64,000 bases of DNA from Sphingobacterium olei (GTDB lineage Bacteria; Bacteroidota; Bacteroidia; Sphingobacteriales; Sphingobacteriaceae). Position numbers and translations under genes: made by a program. Positions 35,217-45,500 of the stretch are shown here, one piece after another. Numbering within the stretch: position 1 is the first letter of the stretch; every line of letters starts with the position of its first letter. Under the pieces are notes generated by a model. It was not told the DNA's origin, searched no databases, and was given only the letters and a program-made list of their open reading frames with translations. The DNA is taken from the NCBI RefSeq assembly GCF_005048855.1, contig NZ_SUME01000004.1, positions 372,001 through 436,000 on the forward strand, read 5' to 3'.

Positions 35217-37772
35217 TCAATTGATTTCCCATTGATTACTATAAAAACCGGCATCTACTACGTCATCTGCTCCGCTCTTTAACATACCGAAACGGAAGAA
35301 TAGATAATCCGGAAACCCGCTGGCTCCAGCGAAGTATTGATTAGCAGTGGCAGCACGCATGCCGTTGATACCAGTACCTGTAATTACACCAAGTGTATGG
35401 GTGTCGCTTCCGGGTTTCTTCCATGTAAAATATCCGCCGAGATCGTCTCCAGTATATTGTTTATCACCGACTTTGACACCAGAAGCGTCAACCGATACCG
35501 GACAATCCGCAAGCAGTATAGACCAGGCACGGTTTGTTGTCGCATTGCCAATAACGATGATGTTATGATCACGGTATTTCTCCACTGAAAATTCATGATC
35601 GGCAACGATTTCAAAAGAACCATTGCCCCGATAATACCAAGATTCTGCGTCATACCTCGCTTTGGCTAGAGCCCATTTGTTTTCTTCTACTGTACCGTTT
35701 GTGCCATATACATACACCATCCGATGATTGAAGGCTTCTTTGAAAATTCCATTCCGATGTGGACCTTTATCTTCTAGCGAAGGTTTGCTTATGATTTGCC
35801 AGGCATCGTTGTTTTTTTGAAGATAAACCGATGAGTTGTTGTCTTGTGGTATATAGCTGAGTTCGTTAAGGCTGTCTAATACGATTTGTACGGATCCTCC
35901 TTTTGCGAAAATAGTTAAATCCAGCTTCAGCATCTCAATATTATCTGTTGTACCTGTTATCATTCGTTTTTCTACGTCGCGATTGAGAACAACGTGTGAG
36001 AAGGCTAGGGACTGCTGTTGCTGTATGATAGTCATCCAATAATACGACGCGGAAATGTTCGGGTTGGCCGTTTTAAAATCAATCGTTTGAACAGCTGTGT
36101 CGGCTTGGCGTTTGTGCCATTTGAAGTAGTCGAATAACGGTTTCCAGTCGACGCTTTCATCACCATACCAGTGCGATCCGCCTGGGTATTCATAATAATT
36201 GAAATTCGGATGAAATTTACCTAAGACCTCGCGCATCTGTCTTGCATAGTGTACAGGTACAGTACGATCAGCGTCACCATGTAGTACATACACACCTAGT
36301 GGTTTGTAGTTCGTAGCATAAGCAATAATGTCGCTTTGGTTGCTAGCTCGTAAGAGTGTGTTTTCCATTTCGTTGCGTCCTTGGTCCGGTATAACGCCGT
36401 CAGCAGAGCCATATCCTTTGAGGGTGGGGTATCCGGCACAAGGTGCAATAGCCGCCCACTTGTCAGGATAGGTCGCGCCGAGGAACCAGGTGCCATGTCC
36501 GCCCATAGAATGGCCGGTAAGATAGATGCGTTGTGAATCGGGCTGCAGCGTTTGTTTGGCTAATGTGAGCACCTCTAAGGCATCAAGACGTCCCCAATCT
36601 TCCCAATTGAAACCACGTGGACGCCTATTCGTTGGTGCGACCAGTGTGCCCCAGTCTTTGGCTTTATAAGCTTGCGCCTGTCCAAGGGCTTCGACGCCTG
36701 CACCATGTACGGAGAAGAACAGGGCATCGTTTGCCTTTTCACCTCCTATTGCGGGGTTTACGGCATAATATTGTACACTTCCATCTATTTCGCTTATAAA
36801 AGTAACACGATAAGGTTTGTCTGCCCGTAGACTGCGGAGGCTAATTTCTTGCTCATCCAGCGTTTTGTTTTTTCGGAATAGCGTAATTCGGGCAATAATA
36901 TCCCCTACATCATTTACATGCGATGCGTTAAGTGTCGCCGCAATCTTTCGCGTACTATGTGGCGGTATAGCGGGTACGTCGGCCGTTGCCATGGCACCAT
37001 CAATGCTGCTGTGTATCTTAAGGTCTTTGAGCGTTTCCGCCGATGTATTGACGACGACGATGCCAGCGACAAGATTTTGTTGATCTTTTTCCAAGATTAC
37101 ATCGGGTAGGGTAGTATCTTCGGTTTGAATATATATGGGTTTAGCAGGAAATTGCAGTTGGGCACTAACGAGCATGCCGCGGATATAGAATGCATTGATT
37201 CCCTTTTTTAATTTTACAGGAATGTTCATCCAACCCATTCGGTAGGGATCTCCCGCATGCAATTCACCATCAATCAATACTGCACTATTTCCTTTTACAT
37301 TTAGTACAGCATCTTGGGCTTTGGGTGATTTATAGGTGATGTATAGATAACCTGTGCCAAATCCACGTCGTTGAAAGGCGGTTCGTTGGTTTGCAGTGGT
37401 CGATGAGCTTCTTTCGATTCTTCCCGGTCCTGCTGGGTTATTGGGGTTACGGAGGTTACCCCCCGCGCCAGGGGAAGGCCGAAAAAAGCCGGAAGTATCG
37501 GCCTCTAGTGATATCCACGTAGATTGTTCTGTGCTTTGCTTGCCAAGTATGTTTTGTCCTGCTTTAGGTTGAGCAACTGCTCCGCTGTAATAGTTCCAAA
37601 GAAACTCATCGGTATAGATGGCCTCCCGTCCGTAGTTAAAGGGAAGTGGTAGGTAGAGTGCATCTTTGAATAGGTGGGTGGTTTGGGTGCAAGCAGGGAA
37701 AGGGATAAGATATAATATACTTATTGCAATCAGATGTATTTTAAAAAGGGATGAAAAGGGTGTTTTTTTCAT
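35217..37772 (-). CDS. Large secreted alpha/beta-hydrolase (prolyl oligopeptidase/esterase superfamily)
   Basis: An 851-residue secreted hydrolase. I take the ATG at 37772 (MKKTPFSSLFK), eight codons inside a GTG at 37796. An N-terminal sandwich domain (about 60-310, Gly/Tyr-rich) precedes an alpha/beta-hydrolase core with the triad Ser422 (GHSMGGHGTW), Asp502 (HGDADRTVP) and His534 (GGSHWYG). About 280 further C-terminal residues fold separately. Proteins like this are annotated as prolyl oligopeptidase family peptidases, but many are carbohydrate esterases. Being in an operon with a fucosidase and a sialidase-like protein, de-O-acetylation of glycans is a reasonable guess, not a demonstrated role. 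Confidence 0.8.
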   Translation of the reverse strand: MKKTPFSSLFKIHLIAISILYLIPFPACTQTTHLFKDALYLPLPFNYGREAIYTDEFLWNYYSGAVAQPKAGQNILGKQSTEQSTWISLEADTSGFFRPSPGAGGNLRNPNNPAGPGRIERSSSTTANQRTAFQRRGFGTGYLYITYKSPKAQDAVLNVKGNSAVLIDGELHAGDPYRMGWMNIPVKLKKGINAFYIRGMLVSAQLQFPAKPIYIQTEDTTLPDVILEKDQQNLVAGIVVVNTSAETLKDLKIHSSIDGAMATADVPAIPPHSTRKIAATLNASHVNDVGDIIARITLFRKNKTLDEQEISLRSLRADKPYRVTFISEIDGSVQYYAVNPAIGGEKANDALFFSVHGAGVEALGQAQAYKAKDWGTLVAPTNRRPRGFNWEDWGRLDALEVLTLAKQTLQPDSQRIYLTGHSMGGHGTWFLGATYPDKWAAIAPCAGYPTLKGYGSADGVIPDQGRNEMENTLLRASNQSDIIAYATNYKPLGVYVLHGDADRTVPVHYARQMREVLGKFHPNFNYYEYPGGSHWYGDESVDWKPLFDYFKWHKRQADTAVQTIDFKTANPNISASYYWMTIIQQQQSLAFSHVVLNRDVEKRMITGTTDNIEMLKLDLTIFAKGGSVQIVLDSLNELSYIPQDNNSSVYLQKNNDAWQIISKPSLEDKGPHRNGIFKEAFNHRMVYVYGTNGTVEENKWALAKARYDAESWYYRGNGSFEIVADHEFSVEKYRDHNIIVIGNATTNRAWSILLADCPVSVDASGVKVGDKQYTGDDLGGYFTWKKPGSDTHTLGVITGTGINGMRAATANQYFAGASGFPDYLFFRFGMLKSGADDVVDAGFYSNQWEIN

Positions 37773-37891
37773 TAAATGGTAAACTAATTTTTCCACATAT
37801 ATTAACAGGCTTTAATATACGAATAATTGACGAAGTGAGTAGTGCAAATCTGAAAATTGTACGTGCCACAGCGCTTTTCGAAATTTTTAGA

Positions 37892-38254
37892 TTAGTTTAT
37901 CCCCTTATATAATTTATCTTCGATAACATCTACAGAAGGGTATGGAATCCATGCCGGGCAAATCCATTCTGGATTTGGAACATGTTTCGTGACGGTGATG
38001 ATAATCTTTTGTCCTTTTTCATAGCTATTACGCAGTTTGTGCACACCTATTTCATTGTGTGTATAGTCAGAATAAGTAAGAAAATGGTTCATCCTTGCAA
38101 TATCATCGGCTTCGAGCAATACCTTCTGGCCTGCGCAAGCAAACGAAGCTCCATCATAAGTTACCACAAACTCATTTGAGACGACGTCTTCCTTTTTACA
38201 GGATTGCATCCCGAGAAACAAGATGCCTAGTAATACAAAAATTAGTTTTTTCAT
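37892..38254 (-). CDS. Small lipoprotein of unknown function
   Basis: A 120-residue protein with a good lipoprotein signal (Cys19 in GMQSC). The mature part has two more Cys (SFACAG, EWICPAW) that could form a disulfide. I do not recognise a family. It lies 120 bases upstream of the large hydrolase on the same strand and could be the first gene of that transcript or independent. No clear promoter was seen. Confidence 0.65.
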   Translation of the reverse strand: MKKLIFVLLGILFLGMQSCKKEDVVSNEFVVTYDGASFACAGQKVLLEADDIARMNHFLTYSDYTHNEIGVHKLRNSYEKGQKIIITVTKHVPNPEWICPAWIPYPSVDVIEDKLYKGIN

Positions 38255-38626
38255 AATTGAACAAAGGTTTTGTAAGGTTAAACGAGCGTAAGAGCCAGTA
38301 TGCTACAGTGTTAGATGTATTTATATTGAAGTTATCGAACAAAATTATTATATTGAGCTCGTCTTGACTTTTTTCGTCATTCCGATTGGAGTGCAACGGA
38401 ATAGAGGAATCTAAAGATTAGTCTATGGTATAGATTCCTCCATGCTAAAATTCTTGCCAAATTTCATTGAAATTTGACATTTTCTTAGTCGGAATGACGA
38501 TGTTTAGTAAAACAATTAAAAGTCAAGATGACTTTTTTATAGAACCGATTGTAACGTAGGTCTTTAGCTGATAACCAGTAGTTTTTGCTCATACATCTAT
38601 TTTATCACCTTAATAAAACATTTATT
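38255..38626. other. Intergenic region holding a MITE-like repeat
   Basis: A 372-base gap between divergent genes. About 170 bases of it are taken up by the nested inverted-repeat element listed separately; promoters of the small lipoprotein and the subtilase must lie in the remainder, but I see no good TAnnTTTG match. Confidence 0.6.
38363..38527. repeat. Nested inverted-repeat element (MITE/REP-like)
   Basis: Three nested inverted repeats are visible: outer cttgactttt (38363-38372) with aaaagtcaag (38518-38527); middle tcgtcattccga (38374-38385) with tcggaatgacga (38489-38500), perfect over 12 bp; inner gaggaatcta (38404-38413) with tagattcctc (38431-38440). There is no open reading frame. 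The CGTCATTCCGA...GGAATCT wording is that of the short interspersed repeats common in Bacteroidota intergenic DNA. Confidence 0.7.
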
Positions 38627-40774
38627 ATGAAACAGTACATTTCTTTTTTAACGCCATGTGTCATTTTTCTGTTGCTTATTGCTAGCTGTAATAAGGATGC
38701 ATTGAAAAGGGGCGATGATGAAAATCTTTCCGACCTCTACCAGACAGAATTGTTTAACATTTCACAGGAAGACCTCTATTATTGGCACGGTAAGGAGAAA
38801 ATCTATTTTAAACTCGATAAATCTCTGGCATTGGTTGAGATTATGGAGAGTGGGGTAGAAAAAGCGGTAGAGTTTCTCTCTGCTGATCAAACAATAGCGC
38901 TTCGAATGGAAGACAAAAATACTTTACAGTTGATAACGACAAGCGAAGGGGCACTTAACATAGCTGTTCAGCATAAGGGAGCTAATCGGATTAGGGCTAT
39001 TTACCCCGCTATAAAAACATTGGATGGGGTTGGCACGGCCTTCATTACAAACAAAATTTCAATCAAATTTCCAGACAATACAAGTAAAGTTACGATAGAT
39101 GAAATAGCTCGTAAATACCATCTGACTTTGGCAAAAGAGACCTTATATGGCTCATATATCTTCGAAACTAATGACACGAGCCAAACCTTCGAGATTGCAA
39201 ATGCAATTCATGAAAGTGAAAATGTTCTTTGGAGTAGCCCTGATTTTGTTATGATTATCCAAAAAAGCACGGATACGTTGTATCCTCTTCAATATTATCT
39301 GAACAACACAGGTCAAGGAGGAGGAACTTTTAATATTGATATTAATGCACCAGAAGCATGGAATATTACTATAGGGTGTAATATTAGGGTTGCTGTGATC
39401 GACGATGGAATAGATGCACATGATGAGTTCACAGGAAGACTACTATCCGGATTTACAGCTGGTGCCAACAATACATTGGGAGTACCTCTCAATCATGTAG
39501 ATAAAGGGCATGGAGTCAATTGTGCAGGTATTATAGGTGCGGCGCATAATAATGGAGATGGTATAAAGGGAATAGCTCCTAATACATTGCTTATCCCAAT
39601 TAATATTTTCCCATATCCGCCAAGCTATCCTTCCAATCCTAGTGGTGCGGCATCATCATCTGATATCGCGACAGCTATTCACTGGGCTTGGCATCCCACC
39701 TTAGGTAATGCAGATGTTTTAAGTAATTCTTGGGGAGGTGGCGCTCCCTCAACTGATATCAGTTCCGAGATAAATAACGCAAGAACTTCAGGGAGAGGAA
39801 ATAAGGGATCTGTCGTCGTATTTGCGTCAGGAAACGGAGGGGCAACATCGGTAAGTTACCCCAGTAGTCTGGCTGGCGTAATTGCAGTAGGGGCTATCAA
39901 TCGAAATGGCAATATTTGGAATTATAGCAACCAAGGTTCTCAATTAAGTTTAGTTGCACCAAGTGGTGCTCTTAGTAATACTGGGGATGTGGTGACAACG
40001 GATCGCATGGGTACGTGGGGCGTGAGCAGTGGCGATTTTTCACATGTCTTCGGTGGCACATCCGCAGCCTGTCCACAAGTTTCTGGAGTCGCGGCGTTGT
40101 TGCTGTCTATGAACCCAAATCTTACGGAAGCACAAGTACGTACAACGCTACAAAATACCGCTACCGATATGGGATCGAGTGGTTTTGATAACACCTTTGG
40201 CTATGGTAGAGTTAATGCATTTGCAGCATTAAATGCGATCGCGCCGTCCATATCAGGAGCCAATACGTTTTGTACAAGTAGCACCTACACGCTAAACAAT
40301 CTGCCAACAGGGGCGACCGTTTCTTGGACTGCAACATCCGGAGTTACTTTATCTCCCAGTGGTAATAATGTTACAGTAAGCAGAACCGGCACAACATACC
40401 TAAATACTACATTAACAGCCAATATTACGTCGGCATGTGGCGCTGTAGTTAAGATAACGAAAAAGATAGAATCGGGTGCAATAAATGCCGCTGAAATATC
40501 TGTTTACGCGATGCCGACTTCAACATCTATAGGATATCCCGTTCATGTAGTAGCCGGCTATAAAGGACAAAGATGTGAATTCCCAGAGGTACAGTGGGAA
40601 GTTTCTTCGTCAAGTTATAATATGACGTCAGGAAGTGCAATTTGTGCAATAGATAACGGAAGTAGTAAAAATATAATTTTTACTGCAAGAGGATCTTTTT
40701 CTGTGAAAGCAAGAATCCGGAATAACTGCGGATGGAGTGGATGGAGCTTACCTACTTTTATTACTGTAAATTGA
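38627..40774 (+). CDS. Subtilisin-like (S8) serine protease, lipoprotein
   Basis: A 715-residue lipoprotein protease; Cys21 (LLLIASC) is lipidated, so it is anchored in an envelope membrane. The ATG at 38627 is preferred over an in-frame TTG at 38585. An N-terminal propeptide-like region (about 30-215) precedes the S8 domain with catalytic Asp259 (VIDDG), His295 (GHGVNCAG) and Ser479 (GGTSAACPQVSG). The final 180 residues are two Ig/PKD-like beta domains. It carries no type IX secretion C-terminal signal. It lies between the fucosidase operon and the ROK-SusCD operon and would fit a role in cutting glycoproteins, though that is inferred. Confidence 0.9.
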   Translation: MKQYISFLTPCVIFLLLIASCNKDALKRGDDENLSDLYQTELFNISQEDLYYWHGKEKIYFKLDKSLALVEIMESGVEKAVEFLSADQTIALRMEDKNTLQLITTSEGALNIAVQHKGANRIRAIYPAIKTLDGVGTAFITNKISIKFPDNTSKVTIDEIARKYHLTLAKETLYGSYIFETNDTSQTFEIANAIHESENVLWSSPDFVMIIQKSTDTLYPLQYYLNNTGQGGGTFNIDINAPEAWNITIGCNIRVAVIDDGIDAHDEFTGRLLSGFTAGANNTLGVPLNHVDKGHGVNCAGIIGAAHNNGDGIKGIAPNTLLIPINIFPYPPSYPSNPSGAASSSDIATAIHWAWHPTLGNADVLSNSWGGGAPSTDISSEINNARTSGRGNKGSVVVFASGNGGATSVSYPSSLAGVIAVGAINRNGNIWNYSNQGSQLSLVAPSGALSNTGDVVTTDRMGTWGVSSGDFSHVFGGTSAACPQVSGVAALLLSMNPNLTEAQVRTTLQNTATDMGSSGFDNTFGYGRVNAFAALNAIAPSISGANTFCTSSTYTLNNLPTGATVSWTATSGVTLSPSGNNVTVSRTGTTYLNTTLTANITSACGAVVKITKKIESGAINAAEISVYAMPTSTSIGYPVHVVAGYKGQRCEFPEVQWEVSSSSYNMTSGSAICAIDNGSSKNIIFTARGSFSVKARIRNNCGWSGWSLPTFITVN

Positions 40775-40873
40775 TTTTGTATAAGTTGTAAAAGCTCTTG
40801 TGATGACTTTGATCCTTCTTCTTGAAATTTGAATAGATTTATATTAGGAGTAGAAAAAAATGAGTTATTAAAA

Positions 40874-40912
40874 CACTGCCACCAACAAGTTGAGCCCTCT
40901 TTGGTGGCAGTG
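40874..40912. terminator. Bidirectional hairpin terminator
   Basis: cactgccaccaa (40874-40885) pairs perfectly with ttggtggcagtg (40901-40912) across a 15-base loop. On the minus strand it is followed by a short T run, ending the ROK-SusC-SusD operon; it also lies downstream of the plus-strand protease. Confidence 0.75.
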
Positions 40913-40926
40913 TAAAATAGACTCTT

Positions 40927-42543
40927 TTATCTTACGTCCCAAAAGATTTTGGTGTCAATCTTGTCTTTATCCTTAACTACGTTATAATTTGCGGAATTAT
41001 AATTTCGTTCATTTTCTGGATATAACAGTCTGTTAGGAGGAAGCGGAGACTGGGTAGAAGCGTTGTCACGACCAAAAATTAGCTGCGGATACTTTGTTCT
41101 TCTATACTCTGCCCAAGCGTGAGTAGCCTGAATAAACCCAAAATTTATCCATTTCTGAATTCCTATTTTTTCCATTTTTTGTTCGAGAGTGCCATCATAT
41201 TTTATTAAAGCATGATTTAGATATGATGATAACTCGGCTTCTGTAGGCTTAGTTTCAGGGATAAAACTAGTGTTATCGGCGTTGTCATTCAACTCATTAA
41301 TGTAAAATAAGAAATCGATAGCTTGCCTTACACCTTTTTCATATTCATCTTTAGCATTTCCGATTCCCCATCGCTCAGCAGCTTCGGCTTTAAGAAAACT
41401 TACTTCAGCAGCTGTGATTATTATACCAGGGAACTTGTCATTCCTACTGTATGTTCCAGAATCTAAGCGTGAGACAAGATTATCCCGCACATCATCTGTC
41501 TGCTCTGTAGAAGTTTTGGTTAGGTCCATTCCGACATATTCGCCATTTATATTTGGAGCGAGCATGGCACGTAGTCGAGGGTCGTTTGCTGGTGCCATTA
41601 TTTCATTGACCATATAACCAGGAGCAACATTCATGTCCGTACCTTCTAGAGTACCTTTGATTCCGTCTACACCTATTACGGAGCGCAACTGATCTCCCCG
41701 AGCATCAATCTTAACACTGTTATTATTACTTGTTACTACTGGATATTTTGCTGGATCAGATAATATCTCTGACGCAATGGATTTGGCTTTATTTTCATCA
41801 ACATACGAAATGCGCATAGCCAACCGCAGTCGAAGAGAATTTGCATAAACTTTCCAATCTTCTAATTCACCACGGTTAAGTAAATCGGCAGAGCCAAACA
41901 TATTCTTGTACAGAGATGGTATAGAAGCCGAATTCAGATAGTCGCTGATTCTTTTTAAATCTGCCAAAATGAAATCATATATTTCCCGCTGATCGTCATA
42001 CTTTGCATTTTCTATGCTGCCGCCTGTATATACAAGCTTTCCTGCCTCGGAAAATGGTATATCTCCCCACATATCCACCATCTGTATCGTCTGATCATAG
42101 AAGAAAATACGTCCTGTTTCCATGAAAATTTCATAATTTTTCTTCTCATCGTCACTCATATTATCATACGTTTTTTCCATTTCACGAAATGATGCTAGGG
42201 GAGTAGTATAATAGTAGGTCCAACGAAGCTGAGTATAGTTGGTCTGCTGATCGTAGCGATTATTCACGTTGAAATACCCATATGTTTGTGTATAAGTTCC
42301 TATCATCGGTATTTGGAAAACGAATAAGTTCCAATACCTAGGAAATATGGTGTTCGCATTCTGTCTATTATGATTGTATAATAATCCTGAGAACAATCGA
42401 GGAATATCTGCAGTTACTGATTTTTCAGGGTTATAATAGTTTTCATCAAACGCTGACTTGGAACAGGAGGCAACTACACTCACTATGAGGGTACAAACTA
42501 AAAGCCATCCTATATATCTATTTCTCTTTTTCATATTTTTCAA
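40927..42543 (-). CDS. SusD-like lipoprotein (SusD-like_2 type) of the ROK operon
   Basis: A 538-residue lipoprotein with Cys27 (VVASC), partner of the SusC encoded 10 bases upstream. It shares the SusD/RagB_2 features: VDMWGDIPFSEA near residue 158, DWKVYANSLRLRLAMRISYVDE, and WAEYRRTKYPQL near the C-terminus. No glycosidase gene accompanies it. It ends 15 bases from a strong terminator, so it is the last gene of the operon. Confidence 0.92.
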   Translation of the reverse strand: MKNMKKRNRYIGWLLVCTLIVSVVASCSKSAFDENYYNPEKSVTADIPRLFSGLLYNHNRQNANTIFPRYWNLFVFQIPMIGTYTQTYGYFNVNNRYDQQTNYTQLRWTYYYTTPLASFREMEKTYDNMSDDEKKNYEIFMETGRIFFYDQTIQMVDMWGDIPFSEAGKLVYTGGSIENAKYDDQREIYDFILADLKRISDYLNSASIPSLYKNMFGSADLLNRGELEDWKVYANSLRLRLAMRISYVDENKAKSIASEILSDPAKYPVVTSNNNSVKIDARGDQLRSVIGVDGIKGTLEGTDMNVAPGYMVNEIMAPANDPRLRAMLAPNINGEYVGMDLTKTSTEQTDDVRDNLVSRLDSGTYSRNDKFPGIIITAAEVSFLKAEAAERWGIGNAKDEYEKGVRQAIDFLFYINELNDNADNTSFIPETKPTEAELSSYLNHALIKYDGTLEQKMEKIGIQKWINFGFIQATHAWAEYRRTKYPQLIFGRDNASTQSPLPPNRLLYPENERNYNSANYNVVKDKDKIDTKIFWDVR

Positions 42544-42553
42544 TTTTAAAACT

Positions 42554-45500
42554 TTAGAAACTTGCTCTTACTGATAAACCAAAAGAACGTGGAACCATAC
42601 CTGCATTACCTACATTGGCTCTCGTTAACCATGTCGTGCCTACTGTAGCCTCTGGATCTAAGTGAGGTAAAGTTTTATGTAAGAAAAATAAATTTCTACC
42701 ATACGCACTAATGACTAAGTTTTTCGTTTTGAGTCTTGTGGATAAATGGTTAGGTAAACGATAGGAAATAGCAATTTCTCGCATTCGGATAAAGTTATTG
42801 TCAAATACGGCTGTTTCATATGTTCCAGGTCTGTTAGAACCTGGGTACTGTCCCCAATAATGAGCTAAGCGATAGTATTCTTTGGACTCTATCACTTGGT
42901 CATTCTGCTGTCCTGTAGCTGTTACTCCTTCAAGAACCATTCCGTCATGATAAACTGTTCTGCCTGTAGGTGCGGAACCGTTAACTTGGATGAAGTCTCC
43001 ATTACCATCCACATAGTATGGAAGTCCGCCTGTAGATTCATCTCTACCAAACAGGGTTTCTTTATACATCCCTGCACTGATTCCGTATTGAATGGAAGGC
43101 GAATATACCTGACCTCCATATCTAAAATCAATTACAGTGTTGACTGAGAAGTCTTTGTAGGTAAAATTATTTATAAAACCACCTACACCTTTTGCTTGAA
43201 TATTACCTACGACCGCAAGATTGTCATAATCAGGGATATAATAGCCGTCATCACCAACAAGCAGTTGTCCGTTTTCATGACGCTTAAGTTGATAGGTATA
43301 AATATCTCCCGCAGCTTTACCAACTTCAGACCGAACGTACAGGGATCCATTGTCCACATTTGTATGCTCAAGTCGCTCAAGATTGTCAGCGAGGGCCGTA
43401 AGTTTATTACGATTAAATGATATATTAAATCTACTATCCCACATGAAATTGTCATTTTTAATAGGGGTGTAATTTAACCCTACTTCTAAACCATAATTTT
43501 TCATGTTTCCAACATTTTGGATTATCCTTTCAACGCCAGTGGTGTGAGCAACGTCTAAAGGTACTATCATATCCACGATCCTGTTGTTATAGTATGTCAA
43601 GTCGAACCCGAATTTATTATTAAACCATCGGTTTTCCAAGCCTATTTCGAATTCACGCTTGGTTTCATTTTTTAGATTATCATTACCAAAAGGTTCGCTT
43701 GGGAGAACTAATGTTGGGGTTCCGCTCACGGTTAATGCTGTATAGACACGGTTCGCTGTATAAGCTGTTGGCGGATTTCCTACAACACCATATGACGCTC
43801 GAAGCTTGCTGTAATTTATGAATTCTGGCAAATCGAGTGCTTTATTCAATTCAAACGCAGTGCTCACGGAGGGATAATAGAAAACATTGTTTCCGGGGAA
43901 CAGAGAAGAAGTCCTTTCTTGACGAATAGATCCTTCCAAAAACCAATAGTCAAAAAGATCTAAAGTCGCAACACCAAATAAACCATCTTTAACGAGGGTC
44001 TGTTTGCCCAATGGCTGATTTAGGTCTACTCTAGAGTTTTCATTTGCTGCTCTTAAACTAAACCAATTCTCTTCAGAAAGACCGCCGACAGTTCCTATAT
44101 TATACCAGTTATATTCTTCTTTGCGGCCTTGGTATCCCGCTTGGAGTTGTAGACCGACGGAGTTGGATAACTTAGTGTTATAACTTAATAATAAATCTCC
44201 GTAAAGGATTTGCATTTTATTTGATTGTATATTAAAACTGCCTGAGGTCCCTATTGCGGTTGGGAATTCATTGGGCTGTCTATTTTCAGATAAATAACCT
44301 GTATAGTCAGTACCTATACGACCTCTCAGACTTAGATTGTCCAATATTTTATAATTAGCTGTAGTAGACGCTATGACTCTATTTGTATATTCGTCATACT
44401 GTTTTGCTCTTTGATTCCAAAAATAATCTAAATAGTCACCACCTGCTGTACCAAAAATAAATGCTTCTTCAGGATCGCGAATCCTATCTCCAAACGTTAC
44501 GTACTTGTATCCTTTCGATGTTTGGTAGTTTTGTTCGAACCAGCGAATATCTTGAGCAGGACTCAAAAATCCCGTATAGTTATTCGTCATCCTGTCAATC
44601 ATTTGGGGGCGATTATTTACATGCTCAGAAGTGTAATTGGCAATAAGTCCAACTTCAAGCTTGGGGCTTAAGATATAATTGGCGTTAAGATTAAAAGTGT
44701 TTTTATTTTGTGGACCGCTTTCCATCATACTTTGATAATCATTTCTAGTATAAGAAAAACGGTAATTTGTTTTCTCATTACTGTTAGCAATGGCTAAATT
44801 ATAGATCCCACTATGTCCATTCCTGTAAAAATTCTTATAGTTATCTTTATATGCAACATAATTTCTGATCTGTCCATCCCAGTATATAGCATCCTGTCCA
44901 TTGAATCTTGGTCCAAATTGCCCCCACGCACTAAGTATAGGCTGACTGATAATGTCCCCATCTGAATAACCGGAGGGTGCTGCGATATTAAATGTAGATG
45001 ATTGGTTTGGGGTGCCAAACCAAATGCGACCATTAGAAATAGTTCTTTCAATAAAGCCCTCATCATTGGCGTTGAAGTTGGCACGATTGATAGTTCTTGC
45101 ATAACCAGGGCCAAATTCAAATTGATAATCAGGAATTACCCCGACAGTTTCTAACCCATAAGAAGCATTAAAATCAATGCCGATTCCTTGAACCCCCTTA
45201 CCACTTTTGGTCGTAATAACGATGACACCCGAACTAGCATCTGATCCATATAGGGCAGATGCAGCTGCTCCTTTCAGTATGTTAATACTTTCAATATTCT
45301 CAGGGTTAATATCGAGTATGCCGTTTCCCCTGATTCTCTGATCATTCCAAAAACCACCATTATTTACAGCTTCGTTTCGGGTAATCACTCCATCAACAAC
45401 AATTAAAGGTTGTGATTGGAATCCTATTGAGTTCATGTTTCCTCGTATATCAATAGAAACTGCTGAACTACCTCCACCAGCACTGGTACTGATTGAAACA

